From contig CANJBZ010000017.1 of NCBI GenBank assembly GCA_947473475.1, positions 19,868-83,867 on the forward strand: 64,000 nucleotides of DNA, read 5' to 3'. This document shows, in pieces, positions 61,257 through 64,000 of this stretch; positions within the stretch are counted from its first letter, which is position 1, and every line of letters starts with the position of its first letter. Origin of the DNA: Alphaproteobacteria bacterium. GTDB lineage: Bacteria; Pseudomonadota; Alphaproteobacteria; Micropepsales; Micropepsaceae. The translations under genes and the position numbers were made by a program. The notes under the pieces are model-generated. The model was not told where the DNA came from and made no database searches. It saw nothing but the letters and a program-made list of their open reading frames with translations.

Positions 61257-62372
61257 GTGAAAATGAAAGTTCCTGATAAAGAGTCGGACCCGTTAGAGCT
61301 GGCCTATCCGCGAAAACTCGTGATCGACGCCTGTCATATGCTGACCGAATTAAGCGATGACGAGTTCATGCGCTTTTGCTTGGAGTTGGGGATAACGAGC
61401 ATTCCCGATACTGGTTCTTTGGCGGCGAAAGCTAACGCATTAGCCCGATTTATTTTGTCGCACGTCCCTAGGCTAGAAGAACCGCATTTCGAAGTGTCGG
61501 TGGTTAATAGCGCGGCTGAGCTGGCTAACAGCCGTCGTGTGCTGTCTATCGTCAGTTACTCCGTACGTGACCAGCTAATGGCAGACTTGCGGAAACAAGG
61601 CTTCGTGTTTGATGGGGACGAACCCAGGCTAGATCCTGAAGAGCCAATCCCTGGTTCAGCTACCCGGGAATTAAACACTCACAAGACACCGCGAGCCGCA
61701 GGCTTCTTATCACCCCTACCTATTCCTCTAGGGCTTGCGGCTGCACCTATCGTAGGTGCCGCGAATGCTTCAATCGGGAATGTCGTTGCAGAGGCGGCTG
61801 GTACTACTCGCGGTCAGGCGAGTGCCGTTGCCGTAGGTGAAGCTGTCGTCACAACGGGGATAGCGAAAGGACAAAAGCAAAAGATTCTTGAGGAAATCAT
61901 AGAGGTGAGAAGCCTCTTGGAGCGGCTCGCGGCAGTCGTGCCAGCTCTTCCGGATGATCTCGGTGAACACGCAGGAATTGGGCATAACCGCCCGCCAGAC
62001 CCGATCTCAGAGTCACCTATCGCGCGTGGTCTGATTCAGGAATCATTGATTGCCACAAGAGTCATTGAACGTGAGCTACAGGCCAATTCTCCGAACGTGG
62101 AATCTCTGCATTTGGCAGGCTACGTTCTTGGACTTGTGGGGAGCCGATTAGGTAAGGTCGCCTCGTGGGCCGGACACCTCGGTCAAGTTTTTGCGGAAAG
62201 GTTCGCAAAGTCAGCTGGAACTCAGGCTGGAAAGTGGTTTGGCCCTGTTGGTCTTTCCGCTTTTTTGACCGCGTTGGCAGCTGCCAACGGAAGCATCGCT
62301 GACATTTTGCGCGTCATCAACGATCTGGCCCACGCGGCCCCGGTCAGTCTGCCCGCTCTCGGCCTCCAATAG
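61257..62372 (+). CDS. Orphan protein with effector-associated-domain-like N-terminus
   Basis: 371 residues (GTG 61257 or ATG 61263). Residues ~28-75 ('LTELSDDEFMRFCLELGITS' then 'AKANALARFILSHVPRLEE') resemble the EAD1 adaptor fold of bacterial conflict systems. The middle is Gly/Ala-rich and hydrophobic ('IPLGLAAAPIVGAANASIGN'), followed by 'GIGHNRPPD', a motif seen in many alphaproteobacterial orphans, and a hydrophobic C-terminus ('GPVGLSAFLTALAAANGS'). Base composition is lower in GC than neighbours and codon use differs, suggesting acquisition. It lies between repeat copies B and C. Effector or membrane-acting function is inference. Confidence 0.6.
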   Translation: MKMKVPDKESDPLELAYPRKLVIDACHMLTELSDDEFMRFCLELGITSIPDTGSLAAKANALARFILSHVPRLEEPHFEVSVVNSAAELANSRRVLSIVSYSVRDQLMADLRKQGFVFDGDEPRLDPEEPIPGSATRELNTHKTPRAAGFLSPLPIPLGLAAAPIVGAANASIGNVVAEAAGTTRGQASAVAVGEAVVTTGIAKGQKQKILEEIIEVRSLLERLAAVVPALPDDLGEHAGIGHNRPPDPISESPIARGLIQESLIATRVIERELQANSPNVESLHLAGYVLGLVGSRLGKVASWAGHLGQVFAERFAKSAGTQAGKWFGPVGLSAFLTALAAANGSIADILRVINDLAHAAPVSLPALGLQ

Positions 62373-62379
62373 TTTTCAC

Positions 62380-62417
62380 AGCTGCCGCGCCGAGGCCGTA
62401 AGGCGAAGGCGGGCTTC
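62380..62417. repeat. Dispersed repeat copy C (tail only)
   Basis: About 38 bases matching the tail of copy A (60831-60868) at roughly 34 positions, including AAGGCGAAGGCGGG. It lies directly after the orphan gene and closes the island. Confidence 0.75.
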
Positions 62418-62488
62418 AGCCCCAACCGCGACATCATTCCATTGGCATGCTACGGAACCGCCGGGAGACGCTCGCCGGGACGGGGCCA

Positions 62489-63820
62489 ATGAACATTCAG
62501 GATAAACCGCGCGTATCGGCCGCGGCGCGGCTCGACCGGCTGCCGATCTTTTCGTTTCACCGCCACATCATGCTGCTGCTGGCGTTCTGCTTTTTCTTCG
62601 AGCTGGGCGACATCAACACCTTCGCGTTTTCCGCGCCTGCGATCCGCGCCCAATGGGGCATTTCGCTGGAGACGATCCGCAACATCACCGCGGCAACTTT
62701 TTTCGGCATGTTTCTCGGCGCGACAACCGGCGGCTGGATCGCCGATCGCATTGGACGCAAGCGCGCCCTCACCATCGCGATGGTGTGGTTCAGCTTCTTT
62801 TCGTTGCTTAACGCGGTTGCCTGGGAGCCGGTTGGACTTTTCATGGCGCGCTTGCTGACGGGCCTCGGCCTGTCGGCCATGACGGCCATCGGCATCACTT
62901 ACATCGCAGAAATGTATCCCGCGCGGTCCCGCGGCAGATTCCAGGGCTGGGTGATGAGTGTGGGCATTTGCGGCATCCCGGCCGCAGCCCTGGTCGCACG
63001 GTTTTTGATTCCCGCATTTCCCTATGGATGGCGGCTGGTTTTTCTTTGGGGCGCGCTTGGGTTGCTGTTTCCGCTGCTGGCGCGGCGGATGGAAGAATCG
63101 CCGCGCTGGTACGAAAAGCGCGGACAATTCGCCGCCGCCGATGAAGTTCTCCAGCGTATCGAGAATGCAGCGGTGCGCGAAACCGGCCCTCTGCCGCCGC
63201 CGGATCCGGCTGTCGTCGCGCCTCGCGAAGGCCACTTCCGCGAATTGTTCGGACCGCAGGTGCGGCCGCGAACCGCGCTTCTCGTCGTGGCCTGGATGTT
63301 CCAGACGCTCGGCTTCTACGGCTTTTCGGCCTGGGTGCCGACCTTCCTTGTCGAGCACGGCTTTGCACTTGCCGATTCGCTGACCTGGGCCTTTGCGATG
63401 CAGTTACTCGGCGTACCCGGCGCGCTGATCGCGGGCCTGATCTCGGATCGCTGGCAGCGGAAATATTGGGTGACGCTGATCGCGATCTACATTGCGAGCT
63501 GCGGGATTCTTTACGGCCTCAGCTCCGAAGGCTTGGCCATCATGGTCTTCGGCGGACTGATGACCATGGGCATCCAGACCTTCGCGCCCATCCTTTATGC
63601 CTACACGGCCGAATGTTTTCCGACGGAGATTCGCAGTTCAGGAACGGGCTTCACCTACGGCGTCGGGAGGCTTTCCAACGCCTTCGGCCCGTTTGTGATC
63701 ACATTCCTTTACGCGGGCTACGGCTACATGAGCGTGTTCATGTACATCGCCGCGTGCTGGCTGGTGGTCGCGGCAGCGATTGGGCTCGCAGGCCCGCTCA
63801 CGCGCGGCCGGGCGCTTTAG
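62489..63820 (+). CDS. MFS transporter
   Basis: 443 residues, 12 helices. 'GGWIADRIGRKRALTIAMVW' (loop 2-3 motif), 'ARLLTGLGLSAMTAIGITYI' and 'AEMYPARSRGRFQGW' resemble sugar- and aromatic-acid-type carriers. ATG 62489 is the first start inside the family's usual N-terminus. It stands alone between the repeat island and the IS630-like element; substrate unknown. Confidence 0.88.
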   Translation: MNIQDKPRVSAAARLDRLPIFSFHRHIMLLLAFCFFFELGDINTFAFSAPAIRAQWGISLETIRNITAATFFGMFLGATTGGWIADRIGRKRALTIAMVWFSFFSLLNAVAWEPVGLFMARLLTGLGLSAMTAIGITYIAEMYPARSRGRFQGWVMSVGICGIPAAALVARFLIPAFPYGWRLVFLWGALGLLFPLLARRMEESPRWYEKRGQFAAADEVLQRIENAAVRETGPLPPPDPAVVAPREGHFRELFGPQVRPRTALLVVAWMFQTLGFYGFSAWVPTFLVEHGFALADSLTWAFAMQLLGVPGALIAGLISDRWQRKYWVTLIAIYIASCGILYGLSSEGLAIMVFGGLMTMGIQTFAPILYAYTAECFPTEIRSSGTGFTYGVGRLSNAFGPFVITFLYAGYGYMSVFMYIAACWLVVAAAIGLAGPLTRGRAL

Positions 63821-63874
63821 TCTGGCGCGCAATCTAACGACGAACCGGCGTCCACTTCGTCGGATTGCGCGCTA

Positions 63875-64000
63875 GAGCACGTTTGAGTTAATTGGAATCG
63901 GGAGGGGATTCCCAAAGGGCCGCGAGTCAGATTCAAGATGCTGGCTGGGATGGAGGCCAGCATGGATGGCGCGCCCCTATTCTGAAGATTTGCGAGAGCG
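63875..64000 (+). mobile_element. IS630-family element, left end (partial)
   Basis: A GAGCAC-type terminal end begins at about 63875 after a TA dinucleotide (63873-63874), the usual target of IS630/Tc1-mariner elements. The transposase gene starts about 90 bases further. The rest of the element is beyond the window. Confidence 0.7.
63966..64000 (+). CDS. IS630-family transposase, N-terminal end (partial)
   Basis: The first 11 codons read 'MARPYSEDLRE', the typical start of IS630-family transposase ORF A, which begins a helix-turn-helix. The remainder lies outside the window. Confidence 0.8.
   Translation, partial: MARPYSEDLRE

Noticed and set aside
1..64000. CRISPR array, rRNA, prophage or plasmid-origin genes
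   Set aside because: No regularly spaced direct repeats, rRNA-like sequence, integrase, phage structural or replication genes were seen.

Overview
The window looks like chromosomal DNA of a GC-rich alphaproteobacterium. The evidence is a CpdR-type response regulator beside an N-formylglutamate amidohydrolase and tRNA-Val(GAC), a small heat-shock gene with an RpoH-like promoter and a ROSE-like leader, a candidate alphaproteobacterial anti-Shine-Dalgarno sRNA, and many solute-binding-protein-dependent TTT and MFS carriers. Order and genus cannot be fixed from the sequence alone. There is no rRNA and no CRISPR array.

About 1-33 kb is mostly catabolic. It opens with the end of a CaiB/BaiF CoA-transferase, an enoyl-CoA hydratase and a lone TctA permease. 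Next come two molybdenum hydroxylases: a Tat-exported two-subunit IorAB type (2.8-5.6 kb) and a cytoplasmic three-subunit CoxMSL type (8.1-11.8 kb). With them are an aromatic-acid MFS carrier, an XRE regulator and a UbiD decarboxylase. A quinone-type PyrD, a CoxG-like protein, an amidase and a TcuA-like flavoprotein follow. A compact pyrK-pyrD(1B)-pyrC-pyrE operon (18-21.6 kb) is divergent from a pair of cupin genes. A TctA-TctB fusion with its TctC receptor follows, then a three-subunit cobalt-type nitrile hydratase/thiocyanate hydrolase-like operon running into three tandem MFS paralogues. Together this suggests uptake and oxidation of N-heterocyclic, nitrile or aromatic carboxylic substrates; the substrate is not identifiable.

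About 33-49 kb holds envelope and transport functions: a Tat amidohydrolase, a Kelch protein, modBC (molybdate uptake, fitting the two Mo enzymes but without an adjacent modA), a TonB-ExbB-ExbD-ExbD system followed by two TPR paralogues, a large autotransporter, a pentapeptide-repeat protein and an esterase.

About 49-60 kb is more housekeeping in character: an Hsp20 gene with a probable RNA thermometer, paired small membrane proteins, a lipase, HisN-type phosphatase, three secreted proteins (one with an A-B-A-B internal duplication), TypA/BipA, a GT4 glycosyltransferase coupled to an LpxH-like phosphatase, a candidate sRNA with three CCUCC loops, N-formylglutamate amidohydrolase and CpdR.

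The most unusual locus is 60.7-62.4 kb. Immediately 3' of tRNA-Val, three copies of one repeat bound two single-gene modules: a tiny GIY-YIG nuclease and a lower-GC orphan gene whose N-terminus resembles an effector-associated (conflict-system adaptor) domain. The window ends in an MFS gene and the left end of an IS630-like element. Several palindromic repeats of a 'CTCCCC...GGGGAG' type punctuate intergenic regions.
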